A stretch of DNA of 64,000 bases from an uncultured Clostridia bacterium (GCA_947627005.1 CANQUJ010000008.1:1-64000), one strand, 5' to 3'. Counted from the first letter of the stretch, positions 10,348 through 20,885 are shown. Numbers and translations: made by a program. The notes: a model not told the origin generated them from the letters alone.

Positions 10348-12028
10348 TTTCCGCACCCCCCAGATCAACTCTCGTTATAATGTCGTCCATCGAACCGCCC
10401 GGCGGCAGCATCGGAAGAACGAATTCGTCTTTGTCTATCATACATTCGACCACGAACGGTCCGTTCGCCTTAAACGCCGCCTCAAACGCAGAGTTAAGCT
10501 CTTCAAGTGTCTCGGCCTTCGCGCCGTCTGCTCCGAAGGCTTTTGCAAGCGCCACAAAATCCGTCTTTCGGTCCAAAACGGTGTTAGAGTAGTGTTTATT
10601 GAAGAACAGCGTCTGCCACTGGCGGACCATTCCCAAAACGCCGTTGTTCATCAAAAGAATGACCATCGGAATGTTATAGGTCACCGCGGTCGCAAGCTCG
10701 TTTAAACACATTCCGAAGCCGCCGTCGCCGGTTATCAATACCGATCGCTCTTTAGTCGCAATCGCCGCTCCGATCGCCGCGCCCATTCCGAAGCCCATAG
10801 TTCCGAGCCCGCCGGAAGAGAGGAATCTTCTCTTTTTGGTGAACGAAAGAGACTGCGCCGCCCACATCTGGTGCTGCCCGACGTCTGTCGCGACCGGGGT
10901 GTTTTCGCCCAAGAATTTGTTAAGCGTAAGGATCGCCGCGCGGGGGGTCAGTCCCTCGCGGTTGTCGATCACCTGGCGCTCTTCAAACTTAAGCGCCTCG
11001 ACCGATTTGCGCCAGTCGGTAAGCTTTTTCTGCTCTAAAAGCGGAAGAAGCTTTTGAAGCGTAAGCTTAAGGTCGCCCCTCATCGCGTGCGCCGCGCTGA
11101 CCGTTTTGTCAAGCTCCGCGCCGTCTACGTCGATGTGTATAATCTTTGCGTTTTTGGCGAATTTCGCCCTGTTGCCGGTAACTCTGTCGTTAAATCTTAC
11201 CCCGAGGGCGATAATGCAGTCGGCCCTGTGCATCGCCATCGAGCAGGCATAGTGCCCGTGCATGCCCTGCATACCCAAAAATCTCGGGTAGTCGGTCGGT
11301 ATCCCCGAAATGCCCATAAGCGAGCAGCCTATCGGGGCGTCAAGCTTTTCGGCAAGCTCGTAAAGCTCGTCCTGCGCATCGGAATTCACAAGCCCGCCGC
11401 CGAAGTATATAAACGGGCGCTGCGAAAGGTTTATCGCCTCTGCCGCGGCCTCTATTCTTATAAGCTTGGCGGGCTGCCTCGGCTCGGGCCGGATCGGCTC
11501 CTGCTCGGTATATTCCGCCTCGGCGATCTGAATATCCTTAGGGATGTCTATCAAAACCGGCCCCGGCCGCCCCGAAACCGCAAGGCGAAAAGCCTCTCTT
11601 ATCGTGTCGGCAAGCTCGTCTACGCTGCCGACGACGTAGTTGTGTTTGGTGATCGGCAGGGTTATACCGGTTATGTCTATCTCTTGAAAGCTGTCCGTTC
11701 CGAGCTGCGTGGTCGGAACGTTTCCGGTTATCGCGACGACCGGGATAGAATCGAGATATGCGGTCGCGATGCCGGTAACAAGGTTGGTCGCCCCGGGGCC
11801 CGAGGTCGCCATAACCACGCCGACTCTTCCGGTCGCCCTTGCATAGCCGTCGGCCGCGTGGGCCGCGCCCTGTTCGTGGGCGGTCAAAATATGCTTGATC
11901 TCGCCCTGATATTTATAAAGCGAATCGTATACGTTAAGAATCTGGCCGCCCGGGTAGCCGAAAACGACCTCTACCCCTTGCTCGATAAGCGTTCTGACTA
12001 TAATATCGGCGCCTGATAATTTCATCAA
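10340..12028 (-). CDS. ilvB: Acetolactate synthase large (catalytic) subunit
   Basis: A 562-residue thiamine diphosphate enzyme making 2-acetolactate and acetohydroxybutyrate, the first common step of Val, Leu and Ile synthesis. The catalytic Glu is in TAHEQGAAHAADGYARATG near 48-66. The cofactor motif GDGGFGMCLNELATA ends in MNN near 434-462. Length is normal. Translation may start at either of two adjacent ATG codons. It follows leuB by ten bases and overlaps ilvN. Confidence 0.98.
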
Positions 12029-12038
12029 ATCTCCTCCG

Positions 12039-13127
12039 TTATCTGCTGTTTTTAACCGCTTCGGCGATAAGGCTTCCCATTTCCGAGCATTTAGTAAGCT
12101 TAAGCCCCTCGCCCCCGCCGATAATGTCGCCGGTGCGGTATCCTTCCGAAAGAACCTTTCCGACCGCTTCTTCGATGTCGTCGGCCTCTTTCGGCATATC
12201 GAAGCTGAACCTAAGCATCATCGCCGCCGAAAGGATAGTTCCTATCGGGTTGGCTGTATCCTGCCCCGCGATATCCGGCGCAGAGCCGTGAATCGGCTCG
12301 TAGAGTCCGTTAGAGGTCGCCCCGAGGGAGGAAGACGGTATCATTCCGATCGAGCCGGTTATCATCGAGGCTTCGTCCGAAAGAATGTCTCCGAACATAT
12401 TCTCGGTGACGATAACGTCGAACTGCGCGGGGTTTTTGACTATCTGCATCGCGCAATTGTCGACGAGCATATCCGAAAGCTCGACGTCGGGGTATTCCCC
12501 GGCAAGGCGGTGCATAACCGATTTCCAAAGGCGAGAAGTGTCCAAAACATTCGATTTTTCAACCGAGCAGAGCTTTTTTCTTCTCTTTCTCGCGGTCTCG
12601 AAGCCTATTCTTCCGATTCTTTCTATCTCGCTCTCGGAATATTTCATGACGTCTTCGGAAGTTTTTTCGCCGTTTTCGTCAAAGGTTTTGTGGTCGCCGA
12701 AGTAAATTCCGCCGATAAGCTCGCGGACTATGATGAAGTCGATGCCCTTTTCGACGATCTCGGGCTTAAGCGGAGAAGCAGCCGCAAGCTGCGGCCAGAT
12801 CTTTGCGGGGCGGTTGTTCGAATAAACCCCCATTCCCGCGCGGATTCTTAGAAGACCCTTTTCCGGCCTCATATTCCCGGGGACGGAATCCCACTTCGGG
12901 CCGCCGACCGCGCCCAAAAGAACGCTGTCCGCCGCAAGGCATTTGTCGAGCTCGCTTTGGGGCAAAGGGTCGCCGTATTTGTCTATCGCGCAGCCGCCCA
13001 TATCGGCGTCGACGTAGCTGAACGAGTGACCGTATTTTTTCGCGACGACTTCGAGGACCTTTATCGCTTCGTTGACGATCTCCGGCCCGATGCCGTCTCC
13101 GCGTATGACTGCTATCGTTTTGTTCAT
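12039..13127 (-). CDS. leuB: 3-Isopropylmalate dehydrogenase
   Basis: A 362-residue NAD-dependent decarboxylating dehydrogenase of leucine synthesis. GDGIGPEI at the N-terminus, RPEKGLLRIRAGMGVYSNNRPAK-type substrate loop near 88-105, VRELIGGIYFG near 134-144, and the metal-binding MLVDNCAMQIV and NMFGDILSDEAS segments are all present. The ATG has an ACAGGAG ribosome site. A 380-base spacer separates it from leuD upstream. Confidence 0.98.
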   Translation of the reverse strand: MNKTIAVIRGDGIGPEIVNEAIKVLEVVAKKYGHSFSYVDADMGGCAIDKYGDPLPQSELDKCLAADSVLLGAVGGPKWDSVPGNMRPEKGLLRIRAGMGVYSNNRPAKIWPQLAAASPLKPEIVEKGIDFIIVRELIGGIYFGDHKTFDENGEKTSEDVMKYSESEIERIGRIGFETARKRRKKLCSVEKSNVLDTSRLWKSVMHRLAGEYPDVELSDMLVDNCAMQIVKNPAQFDVIVTENMFGDILSDEASMITGSIGMIPSSSLGATSNGLYEPIHGSAPDIAGQDTANPIGTILSAAMMLRFSFDMPKEADDIEEAVGKVLSEGYRTGDIIGGGEGLKLTKCSEMGSLIAEAVKNSR

Positions 13128-13507
13128 AAATGCGTCTCCTGTCTTATATCTTCGATTATTTGAAAACGGGTTTTTCTGGGAGACCCCGCGCGAGCAGGCG
13201 CCTCGGCTTTAGGGGAACCCCGGCGAGGGTAAGCGACGCCTCGGCCTTAGGGAAACCCCCGGCGAGGGTAAGCGACGCCCATTACTTTGATAAAGCTTTT
13301 TCTTTTGTCAGCGTCGCTCTGCAAAGGCTTACGCCTTTGCCCGACCGAGCGGGAAACCTCCGTCCACCGGACGGATTGCTCCTTCCCCTCCTGCGCTATG
13401 TTTAGTAAGGGGTGTTTCGCAGCCTGCGGGCTGCGACGAGGGGCGCTGCCCCCTCGCCCCTGCAAGCCTTTTTGAGGAAAAGGCTTGAGCGAAAACCTTT
13501 TATTTTA
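13128..13507. repeat. Multi-hairpin repeat R2, copy b, between leuB and leuD
   Basis: A gene-free spacer inside the operon. It has two direct copies of CCCCGGCGAGGGTAAGCGAC (near 13214 and 13257) and hairpins GCAAAGGC/GCCTTTGC (13321-13340), CCGTCC acc GGACGG (about 13360-13374), CGCAGC/GCTGCG (about 13418-13435), CGAGGGG/CCCCCTCG (about 13437-13456) and AAGCCTTTTT/AAAAGGCTT. It parallels copy a at 8498-8789 but is about 90 bases longer. Confidence 0.8.
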
Positions 13508-13990
13508 TTATTTTTTCAGCGACTTCAACAGCCCGCCCGCTTTGATTATGTTCTGGATAAATTCGGGGAAGGGCTGGGCGCGATAGGTCTTGCCGGTGGT
13601 GACGTCGGTTATAACGCCGGTGTCGAAGTCCACCTTAACTTCGTCGCCCGCGGAGATTCCGTCGGCGGCCTCGGGACATTCGAGAATCGGCAGGCCGATG
13701 TTTATCGCGTTGCGATAGAAAATCCTCGCAAAGCTCTTCGCGATAACGCAGCCGGTGCCGCAGGTCTTGATGACCAGCGGGGCGTGTTCTCTCGAAGATC
13801 CGCAGCCGAAGTTCCACCCGGCCACCATAATGTCGCCCTTATTGACCTTCTTGACGAATTCCGCGTCGATGTCCTCCATGCAGTGCTTTGAAAGCTCCTG
13901 CGCGTCGGAGGTGTTGAGGTATCTCGCGGGGATAATTACGTCTGTGTCGACGTTGTCGGGGTATTTAAAAACTTTTCCTTCGGTGTTCAT
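13508..13990 (-). CDS. leuD: 3-Isopropylmalate dehydratase small subunit
   Basis: A 160-residue swivel-domain subunit pairing with LeuC to isomerise 2- to 3-isopropylmalate. [14 protein letters not shown] at the N-terminus and [10 protein letters not shown] near 68-77 are diagnostic. A TTG six bases upstream is in frame, but the ATG at 13990 sits at normal distance from AAAGGAGG, so ATG is chosen. The leuC stop lies two bases before it. Confidence 0.97.
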   Translation of the reverse strand: MNTEGKVFKYPDNVDTDVIIPARYLNTSDAQELSKHCMEDIDAEFVKKVNKGDIMVAGWNFGCGSSREHAPLVIKTCGTGCVIAKSFARIFYRNAINIGLPILECPEAADGISAGDEVKVDFDTGVITDVTTGKTYRAQPFPEFIQNIIKAGGLLKSLKK

Positions 13991-13992
13991 AT

Positions 13993-15252
13993 TCAATCCT
14001 CCTTTGGGGCGGTTATATAGCCTGTAATCGCGCTTGCCGCAGCGGTCTGCGGGCTTGAAAGGTATACCTCGCTTTTAACATGCCCCATTCTTCCGACGAA
14101 GTTGCGGTTCGTCGTAGCTATGCAGCGCTCGCCCTCGGCCAAAATTCCCATATATCCGCCGAGGCAGGGACCGCAGGTCGGGGTCGAGACCACCGCGCCC
14201 GCGTCGATAAATGCGGTTATATAGCCCTTTTCTATGCACTCTTTATAAATCGCCATAGTCGCGGGAATGATTATGCACCTAACCCCTTCGGCGACCTTTT
14301 TGCCGCGAAGAATCTTATAGGCGGCCTCCATGTCTTCCATCCTGCCGTTGGTGCAGCTTCCGATGACGACTTGATCTATCTTTATATCCGAAAGCTCGCT
14401 CGCGGGCTTTGTATTTTCCGGCAGGTGGGGGCAGGCCACCGTCGGAACGATGTCCGAAAGATTTATCTTGATGACCTTTTCGTAGACCGCGTCCGGGTCG
14501 GCCGAATACTCTACCGGCTCGCGCTCGGTCCTGCCCTTAAGATATGCCCTTGTGACGTCGTCGACCGGGAAGATGCCGTTCTTAGCGCCCGCCTCGATGG
14601 CCATGTTGCAGATACAGAGCCTGTCGTCCATCGAGAGCGAACCCACGCCCTCGCCCGAAAATTCCATGCTCTTATAAAGCGCTCCGTCGACTCCTATCAT
14701 GCCGATTATCGTTAAAATAACGTCTTTGCCCGAGCAGCTTTTCGGCAATCTGCCCGAAAGCTCGAATTTTATCGCCGGGGGGACCTTGAACCAAGCGGTT
14801 CCGGTCGCCATTCCGGCGGCCATATCGGTCGAGCCCACGCCGGTCGAGAAAGCCCCGAGAGCGCCGTAGGTGCAGGTGTGGCTGTCCGCGCCGATAATGC
14901 AGTCGCCCGCGGTGACAACCCCTTGTTCGGGCAGAAGAGCGTGCTCTATGCCCATCTTTCCGACGTCATAGAAGTGGCTCACGCAGTGTTCGCAGGCAAA
15001 TTCGCGGCACTGCTTCGACTGCTCCGCGGCCTTGATGTCTTTATTCGGGACGAAGTGGTCGAGGACTATCGCGATCCTGTCCTTGTCGAAAACTCCGTCG
15101 AAGCCCGCCTTTTTAAATTCGTTGACCGCGACCGGGGTGGTGATGTCGTTCCCTAAAACAATGTCGAGCTTCGCCGAGATAAGCTGCCCCGCCTCGACGT
15201 TATTTAATCCCGCGTGCGCCGCAAGGATCTTTTGGGTCATTGTCATTCCCAT
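13993..15252 (-). CDS. leuC: 3-Isopropylmalate dehydratase large subunit
   Basis: A 419-residue aconitase-family subunit. The [4Fe-4S] ligands are in [25 protein letters not shown] and [11 protein letters not shown]. The length fits the short bacterial/archaeal LeuC type that works with a separate small LeuD. It lies between leuA (13 bases upstream) and leuD. Confidence 0.97.
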   Translation of the reverse strand: MGMTMTQKILAAHAGLNNVEAGQLISAKLDIVLGNDITTPVAVNEFKKAGFDGVFDKDRIAIVLDHFVPNKDIKAAEQSKQCREFACEHCVSHFYDVGKMGIEHALLPEQGVVTAGDCIIGADSHTCTYGALGAFSTGVGSTDMAAGMATGTAWFKVPPAIKFELSGRLPKSCSGKDVILTIIGMIGVDGALYKSMEFSGEGVGSLSMDDRLCICNMAIEAGAKNGIFPVDDVTRAYLKGRTEREPVEYSADPDAVYEKVIKINLSDIVPTVACPHLPENTKPASELSDIKIDQVVIGSCTNGRMEDMEAAYKILRGKKVAEGVRCIIIPATMAIYKECIEKGYITAFIDAGAVVSTPTCGPCLGGYMGILAEGERCIATTNRNFVGRMGHVKSEVYLSSPQTAAASAITGYITAPKED

Positions 15253-15265
15253 AAGCCTGTTCTCC

Positions 15266-16930
15266 TCACTTTTTGGAATTGTTGTATGCGCTTACGAGCG
15301 CGTAGGCCGAAGCGCGGATAATGTCGGTATGATAGCCCGCGCCCCAGCTCATCTCGCCGTTCGGGGTCTTTATCCCGATATAGGCTATCGCCTCGGATTG
15401 AGAGGCTTGGTTCATAAGGCTGTGCTCGGTGTAGACTTCAAGAGAATAGCTGTCGCCGGTAAGGGCCTTAAGCGCGTTCGAAACCGCGTCTATCGAGCCG
15501 TTGCCCGAGGCTTTTATCTCAATCTCTTTTCCGTTATAGTCGAAAACTATGTCCGCGTCGACTCCGCCTTGAAGCTCTGTAAAGTTCATCTTTTGAATAC
15601 ATACCGGCTCGACGATGCGGAAGTAGTTGTGTTTGAATATCTCAAGAATCTCGTCCGGCTTAAGCTCGCGGTGTTCGCGGTCCGAGATCCCTTTGCAGAG
15701 ATAGCTGAAATGCTCTTTCATCTTTGCGGGAAGGCTGTATCCGTAGGTGTGTTCAAGAAGATAGCCGATTCCGCCCTTGCCGCTTTGCGAATTGACCCTT
15801 ATGACGTCGGCGTCGTAGGTTCGGTTGATGTCCGTAGGGTCGATGGGGATATAGGGGGTGGTCCACTGTTCAAGGCGCTTTTCTTCCCGCCATTTCATTC
15901 CCTTCGCGATGGCGTCCTGGTGGCTGCCCGAGAATGCCGCGAACACCAGCGCGCCGGCATAGGGCGAGCGCTCGTGTATCCTCATTCCGGTGCATTTTAC
16001 ATAGGTGTCCGCGATCGCGGGCATATCCGAAAAGTCGAGCTTGGGGTCGACTCCGTGGGAATACATATTCATCGCGAGGGTGATTATATCGACGTTTCCG
16101 GTCCTCTCACCGTTGCCGAAGAGCGTCCCCTCGACTCTGTCCGCCCCCGCCAAAAGCGCAAGCTCGGTGTCTGCGACTCCGGTTCCGCGGTCGTTGTGAG
16201 GGTGAAGCGAAAGGGTGACGTATTCGCGGTATTTGAGGTTTTTGTTCATATATTCGATCTGCGAGGCGTAGATGTGAGGCATGCTCATCTCAACCGTCAC
16301 GGGAAGGTTGATGATGACGTTATTGTCCGGCCCGGGCTCCAAAACGTCGAGAACCGCGTTGCAGACTTCGAGCGAATACTCCGGCTCGGCGCCGGTAAAG
16401 CTTTCGGGCGAGTATTCAAATCTGAAGTTGCCGTCGTATTCGGCGGCGAGCTGTTTTACGAGCTTCGCGCCGTCGGTGGCGATCTTCTTGATCTCTTCCT
16501 TCGATTTTTTAAAGACCTGTTCGCGCTGCGCCACGCTCACCGAATTGTAGAAGTGAACGATAGCCGAGGGCGCGCCCTTTACGGCCTCGAAGGTTTTTCT
16601 GATGATGTGCTCGCGGCATTGAGTCAAAACCTGAACGGTGACGTCTTCGGGGATGAGGTTGCGCTCGATAAGCGCGCGAAGGAAGTCGTATTCGGTGTCC
16701 GAAGCGGCGGGGAAGCCGACCTCGATCTCTTTAAAACCGATCTTTAAAAGAAGCTGATAGAATTTAAGCTTTTGGTCGAAGCTCATCGGTATGACCAGCG
16801 ACTGGTTGCCGTCGCGAAGGTCGACCGAGCACCAGAGCGGGGCCTTTTCGATGTGGTCTTTCTTGACCCAGTCGTAGGTCATCTCGGGCGGGAGGTAATA
16901 CCCCGGGGAATACTTTTTTGCGTTCATCAT
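15266..16930 (-). CDS. leuA: 2-Isopropylmalate synthase (type II)
   Basis: A 554-residue enzyme condensing acetyl-CoA with 2-ketoisovalerate, the first committed leucine step. The TIM barrel begins with [16 protein letters not shown] (metal-binding Asp-Gly-Asn-Gln form of type II). [13 protein letters not shown] and [14 protein letters not shown] follow, and a C-terminal allosteric domain lies after about residue 420. An ORF runs 59 codons further upstream, but that part is the T-box leader. [10 protein letters not shown] after ACAGGAG is the real start. Confidence 0.97.
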   Translation of the reverse strand: MMNAKKYSPGYYLPPEMTYDWVKKDHIEKAPLWCSVDLRDGNQSLVIPMSFDQKLKFYQLLLKIGFKEIEVGFPAASDTEYDFLRALIERNLIPEDVTVQVLTQCREHIIRKTFEAVKGAPSAIVHFYNSVSVAQREQVFKKSKEEIKKIATDGAKLVKQLAAEYDGNFRFEYSPESFTGAEPEYSLEVCNAVLDVLEPGPDNNVIINLPVTVEMSMPHIYASQIEYMNKNLKYREYVTLSLHPHNDRGTGVADTELALLAGADRVEGTLFGNGERTGNVDIITLAMNMYSHGVDPKLDFSDMPAIADTYVKCTGMRIHERSPYAGALVFAAFSGSHQDAIAKGMKWREEKRLEQWTTPYIPIDPTDINRTYDADVIRVNSQSGKGGIGYLLEHTYGYSLPAKMKEHFSYLCKGISDREHRELKPDEILEIFKHNYFRIVEPVCIQKMNFTELQGGVDADIVFDYNGKEIEIKASGNGSIDAVSNALKALTGDSYSLEVYTEHSLMNQASQSEAIAYIGIKTPNGEMSWGAGYHTDIIRASAYALVSAYNNSKK

Positions 16931-17281
16931 AGCGGTTTTCTCCTGTCGTAAAAATAAAAATGTGACGTTGCGGAAGTTGAAGCCCGTAACCCCGGCGGAT
17001 ATTATAAAACCCGCCTCAAAGGGTTTCTTTGAGACGGGCGCAGAAAATGCACTCGCGGTACCACTCAAATTGCGGGCGAAAGCCCGCCGCTCTTCGGAAT
17101 CCAACAATTCCTATACCTTAACGCAGCAGCTACGGGAAACGCCTACGGCAAATATAAAGCTTCGGCGATTCCGGCTCGGAAGCGAGGGGCTTTGCTCTTG
17201 TCATCACCGATTCGCACCAACCATCGGCTCTCTTTATAGACGCGGGGCAAGCCTTCTTCGTCACAGCCTTTAAAACTTGAT
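16931..17281 (-). promoter_or_regulatory. Leucine-type T-box leader of the leu/ilv operon
   Basis: The minus strand has the T-box sequence GAGTGGTACCGCG (17066-17054) and, upstream, a Stem I with AGAGAGCC and the apical GGTTGGTGCGAA. Pairing GGCTTGC with GCAAAGCC and GAAG with CTTC leaves a specifier loop CCTCG, so CTC (Leu) at 17186-17184 is the likely specifier. A terminator with a 12-bp stem (17038-17027 with 17021-17010) and a T tail follows. Uncharged tRNA-Leu should stabilise the antiterminator and turn on the operon. T-box identity is direct; the specifier codon is inferred. Confidence 0.94.
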
Positions 17282-17287
17282 ACACAT

Positions 17288-17316
17288 ATTATATAGTTGC
17301 GCTTTTCCTTTGTCAA
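17288..17316 (-). promoter_or_regulatory. Consensus promoter of the leu/ilv operon
   Basis: On the minus strand TTGACA (17316-17311), a 17-bp spacer and TATAAT (17293-17288) form a perfect sigma-A promoter directly before the T-box leader. Confidence 0.93.
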
Positions 17317-17405
17317 TCGCTTTTTTGCCCAAAATTATTCGGCTATCGCCGCGTTTTTTCGCTTTATGCACAAAAGGGGAGGGGAGATTATATCCTTTAG
17401 ACGGG

Positions 17406-17436
17406 AAAAGCAGCCGACCGCAAAGCGATCGGCTGC
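17406..17436 (-). terminator. Terminator downstream of the HtrA gene
   Basis: GCAGCCGA (17410-17417) pairs with TCGGCTGC (17429-17436), and the minus strand continues with a short T run (17409-17406). The stretch 17437-17594 also contains a GC-rich hairpin near 17530-17555 and no convincing gene; it serves as the 3' region of the protease gene. Confidence 0.75.
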
Positions 17437-17594
17437 CTTCCGAGAGGGAAAAAATGAAAACAGCGCACTAAAAAATGCTGGAAGCTGGCTGCTCTGCCAC
17501 CCGAAAAAGGGTGGGGGTGCCGCCCGGAGCTTGCGCCCCGGGCGTGCAAAAGAAAGGGAAAATATGAAAAAGCAAGATGATATCGTTTATTAGG

Positions 17595-19295
17595 TCAGCC
17601 CTTTTGGCTTTGCGGCTCGTCGGGCGTGCTCTCGCCCAAAACTACGTCGACGTCGAAATTCTGCCCCGAGCGGTATATCGAAAGGGTAACGGTGTCGCCG
17701 ACGGAATAGCGGTTTTTAACGTCGTTAAGTTCGTCGCTGGTGGTGATGGATTCGCCCTCGATTCCGATGATTATATCCCCCGCGACGATGCCGGCCTTTT
17801 CCGCCCCCGAATCGGGAGTTATCGCAAAGACGTATACGCCCTTGGGCATTCTGTAATATATCGACATAAGCTCGGTTATATCCTGCCCGGTGATCCCGAG
17901 GCTCGGCCTTCCGGGGACGTAGCCGTATTTTATAAGGTTTTCGATGATAGGAAGCGCTTCGTCAATCGGTATCGCGAAGCCGAGGTTTTCGCCGTACATA
18001 GTGTCGACCTTCGCGGAGGTTATCCCGATGACTCTGCCGTAGGCGTCTATAAGCGGGCCGCCCGAGTTGCCGTTGTTTATCGTCGCGCTGGTCTGAAGAA
18101 GCTTCATCGTGTTGTCTTCAACGGTGACGGTTCTGTCGAGACCGGAGATGATCCCGGTGGTCATGGTTCCGTAAAGACCGAAGCCGAGCGGGTTGCCTAT
18201 CGCTATCGCAAGCTCGCCGATCCTAAGCTCCGAGGATATCCCGAATTCGACCGGGATAAGGTCTTTTCCGTCGAGGTCGGCCTTTAATACCGCGATGTCT
18301 GTAAGTTCGTCGGCGCCGATAACTTCGGCCTCGTATTCGTTGAGGTCGCCGTCGACTATCATTACCGAGAGATAATTTTCGATGACGTGGGCGTTGGTTA
18401 CGATATATCCGTCTTCGCTGATGACGAAGCCGGTGCCGGTCTGGGTCCCGCCCCTAACCGAGCATGAGACCCCGACAACCGAGGGGCTTACTTTGTCGTA
18501 GATGTCCGGAATACTCATCGCGTCTTCCGGCGCGGCAAGCTGTTCAAGCGTCGGGAAGTCGCGAATGACGGTCGGCGCGCTCGCCGTGGCCTCGTTTTCG
18601 TCGCGGTCGTCTTCGTCGTCGTCCTCTTCCGGGCCCTCTTCGACGTATTGCTCTTCGTCGTCGTCGTTTCTGTGGTCGTCTATCTCCGGCGGTTCGGTCG
18701 CCGGGTTTCTTCCGCTGCTGTCCGCAAACGGATTTCTGAACGGAGAGCCGGAGCTGTGCAGAGTATAGAAATTATATGCCGACACCGAAGCCACCGCGAT
18801 CACGAAGACCGAAAGCAGACAAACGACCGCTATAAGGAAGGCTTTTCCGCCGCTTTTCTTCTTTTTAGGGGGCTGCGCGCCGTAGACGTATTCGTTCGAT
18901 TCCGGTCTGTAATACCCCTGCGAGGGCGCGCCGTATTGCTGTTGATAGCCGTTCTGCGGGGGATAGCCGCCCTGCGCGTATTGATTGTATTGGTTATACG
19001 CCGGCGAGGTATAAGACCCGGCGGCGCTCTGCGCGGGCTGTTCCGGGCGGGAATATAAGGTTTCCGCCGGCGGCTCGGGCTTTGTCGGCTCTTCAATAAC
19101 CGCCTCTGCGGCTTCTTCCTGCGGCTCGGCCTCGGCCTTGATCTCTTCGGCGGGCTCGGCCTCTGCCTCAGCCTCGGCCGAAATCTGTTCTTCGGCCTTA
19201 AGCTCTTCGGCCGCTTCGGGCGCGGCTTCCTCCGCCGATTCGGGCGAAAGTTCCGGCTGCGCCGAAACCTCTTCGTTTATATCTAATTCGGACAT
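17595..19295 (-). CDS. HtrA/DegP-like membrane-anchored serine protease with PDZ domain
   Basis: A 566-residue S1C protease. Residues 1-147 form a cytosolic acidic Ala/Glu then Tyr/Gln/Pro-rich tail, KKKKSGG leads into a membrane segment (about 151-175), and an acidic linker (200-235) precedes the protease domain. The catalytic triad is His303 (TNAHVIEN), Asp333 (TDIAVLKAD) and Ser411 (NNGNSGGPLID). A PDZ domain occupies about 460-550. The role is degradation of misfolded exported proteins outside the membrane, by family knowledge. The long charged N-terminal tail is larger than in Bacillus HtrA. Confidence 0.95.
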   Translation of the reverse strand: MSELDINEEVSAQPELSPESAEEAAPEAAEELKAEEQISAEAEAEAEPAEEIKAEAEPQEEAAEAVIEEPTKPEPPAETLYSRPEQPAQSAAGSYTSPAYNQYNQYAQGGYPPQNGYQQQYGAPSQGYYRPESNEYVYGAQPPKKKKSGGKAFLIAVVCLLSVFVIAVASVSAYNFYTLHSSGSPFRNPFADSSGRNPATEPPEIDDHRNDDDEEQYVEEGPEEDDDEDDRDENEATASAPTVIRDFPTLEQLAAPEDAMSIPDIYDKVSPSVVGVSCSVRGGTQTGTGFVISEDGYIVTNAHVIENYLSVMIVDGDLNEYEAEVIGADELTDIAVLKADLDGKDLIPVEFGISSELRIGELAIAIGNPLGFGLYGTMTTGIISGLDRTVTVEDNTMKLLQTSATINNGNSGGPLIDAYGRVIGITSAKVDTMYGENLGFAIPIDEALPIIENLIKYGYVPGRPSLGITGQDITELMSIYYRMPKGVYVFAITPDSGAEKAGIVAGDIIIGIEGESITTSDELNDVKNRYSVGDTVTLSIYRSGQNFDVDVVLGESTPDEPQSQKG

Positions 19296-19378
19296 TTTCG
19301 GTTACCTCCGTATGTTTTTGCTGTGGAAGCGATGTCTGCGGCCTGTCGCCGCAGTCTTAAGGCGAGTTTGTAATTATT

Positions 19379-19411
19379 ATTATACCGCGATATGTGAAAA
19401 CTGTATGAAAG
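19379..19411 (-). promoter_or_regulatory. HtrA promoter with tandem octamer repeats
   Basis: The minus strand reads CTTTCATA, three bases, TTTTCACA, eight bases, TATAAT (19384-19379). The two octamers have an 11-bp period and replace a recognisable -35 box, as in promoters activated by a response regulator. From memory similar TTTTCAYA repeats mark CssR-controlled htrA promoters in Bacillus; that match needs checking. Confidence 0.55.
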
Positions 19412-19559
19412 AAAGCGGAATTTTTAAAGATTTAAACCTCGCGGTTTTGTGTAAAAACGCTTCTGTTTTCTGATTTCTGATATCTGTTTTCCGGGGTACT
19501 TGATAATTTTTGCGGAGTGTGATATACTGCTGAATATATTATCGGAAAGGAGCGGCGCT

Positions 19560-20858
19560 ATGATTTTTTCTGACCTTATTTTCGTCTTCGCGTTTCTTCC
19601 GATATATCTGACTTTAAGCTTCTGCTGCCGCGAGACTTGGGCGAAAAACGCCGTTTCAGCCGCCGCCTCGATAGTTTTTATCGCCTGGGGAAGAAGCCGG
19701 CTCTACGCCCTTATTGTTCTTCCCGCTTTCATTATATATATACTCGCGCGGCTTAAAAACAAAGTCGGCAGAATCGTCTTCGAGGCCGTTTCGGATATTT
19801 TTGCGGCGGGGTTCGCGGGCTTCTGCGTCGTCTCTCTTTCGCGGGATAATTCCCTTTCCTCGGCGCTTATTTCGGTCGGATTTCTGCTTTTCGCGCTTAG
19901 AAGCGTTTTATATGTTCGCGAAGTCGCCGAGGGCGAGCCGCCGGAGCGCGACCTTTTCGCGCTTTGCGCATATCTCTTCTCTTTTGAAAATATGCTCGTC
20001 GCCCCGGTCCGCGGATATTCCGAGATGAGAAAAAGCCTTTCCGGAAGAAAGCCGACCCTCGCGAAGATGTCGGCCGGCCTTTCGGAATTTATAAAGGGTT
20101 TCGCGCTGACCGCAGTCTGCGGCCTTTCGTTCGACAGGGTGCGCCTTGCGGCGACCGAATACGAGGCCTTTCCTTGGCTCAACGCCTTGGCGCTCTTCGG
20201 GATAATCGTCTGCGAGGCATACGTCGTTTCGGCGGGGATTAAGGATATGTCTTCGGGCTTGGGGCTTATGAACGGCTTCTCTTCGGCAGAGCCGATCTCG
20301 GCCTTCCGCCCGGGCTTAAGGCTTACCGACCACGTCGCCGGTATGTGGGAGAGCTTCCCGAGGGCGGTAAAATCGGCCTTCTGCGGGCGCTCAAAGGCCG
20401 GGACGGTTGTATCCCTCGCGGCGCTTTCTTTGGCGGCGGGGGCGTTTATCGGCTTCGGCGCGGGGGCGGGCGCTTTTGTCTGCATAATCGCCGCCGCGAT
20501 AGTCTTAGAAGATTTTTCAACCGCGAAAAGGCCGGTTTCGGACTTTGTTTTTTCCGCAGTCATGTATATTTTCGCCTTTGCCGCGCTTATATTCGGCGGG
20601 GCGGCGGGGCGGTTCTGTATTCCCTCCCCCTCGGCCTTCGACTACGACGTCACCTACGCCCTTTACGACGAATTTACCCGCAGCCTGCCCTGGCTTATAA
20701 TCGGCCTTTTGGCGGTTTCTCCGCTAAGGCGGGCGCTTAACGCGTTTATAAGAAAGAGATCCGACGAAAGCGAAAGCTTCTATTCCGCCGCAAGGATTAT
20801 CGAGACGGTCCTTTGCGCGGCGCTGCTTGTTTTTGCGGCGATAGCCTCGGCGGCATAA
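19560..20858 (+). CDS. Polytopic membrane protein resembling a degenerate MBOAT (AlgI-like) acyltransferase
   Basis: A 432-residue protein with about ten hydrophobic segments. The N-terminus MIFSDLIFVFAFLPIYL and the later SIVFIAWGRSRLYALIVL follow the AlgI pattern of start and first helices. FRPGLRLTDHVAGMWESFP (around 265-285) stands where AlgI-type enzymes have a Trp-Arg-Arg-Trp-His motif with the first catalytic His, and that His is not visible at the right place. I therefore call it MBOAT-like and probably not active. The start at 19560 follows GGAAAGGAG; an in-frame ATG/other start at 19500 lacks one. It precedes an AlgJ-like partner by 27 bases. Confidence 0.65.
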   Translation: MIFSDLIFVFAFLPIYLTLSFCCRETWAKNAVSAAASIVFIAWGRSRLYALIVLPAFIIYILARLKNKVGRIVFEAVSDIFAAGFAGFCVVSLSRDNSLSSALISVGFLLFALRSVLYVREVAEGEPPERDLFALCAYLFSFENMLVAPVRGYSEMRKSLSGRKPTLAKMSAGLSEFIKGFALTAVCGLSFDRVRLAATEYEAFPWLNALALFGIIVCEAYVVSAGIKDMSSGLGLMNGFSSAEPISAFRPGLRLTDHVAGMWESFPRAVKSAFCGRSKAGTVVSLAALSLAAGAFIGFGAGAGAFVCIIAAAIVLEDFSTAKRPVSDFVFSAVMYIFAFAALIFGGAAGRFCIPSPSAFDYDVTYALYDEFTRSLPWLIIGLLAVSPLRRALNAFIRKRSDESESFYSAARIIETVLCAALLVFAAIASAA

Positions 20859-20885
20859 GTTTTTTAAAGAAAGGAGCCTTTTAAG

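Noticed and set aside
16931..17107. 59-codon N-terminal extension of leuA
   Set aside because: It covers the T-box terminator region and precedes the ribosome site; conserved LeuA sequence starts at 16930.
17440..17594. Tiny plus-strand ORFs with AAGGG-like sites near 17455 and 17562
   Set aside because: Only six to nine codons long, located in the 3' region of the convergent protease gene, with nothing further in support.
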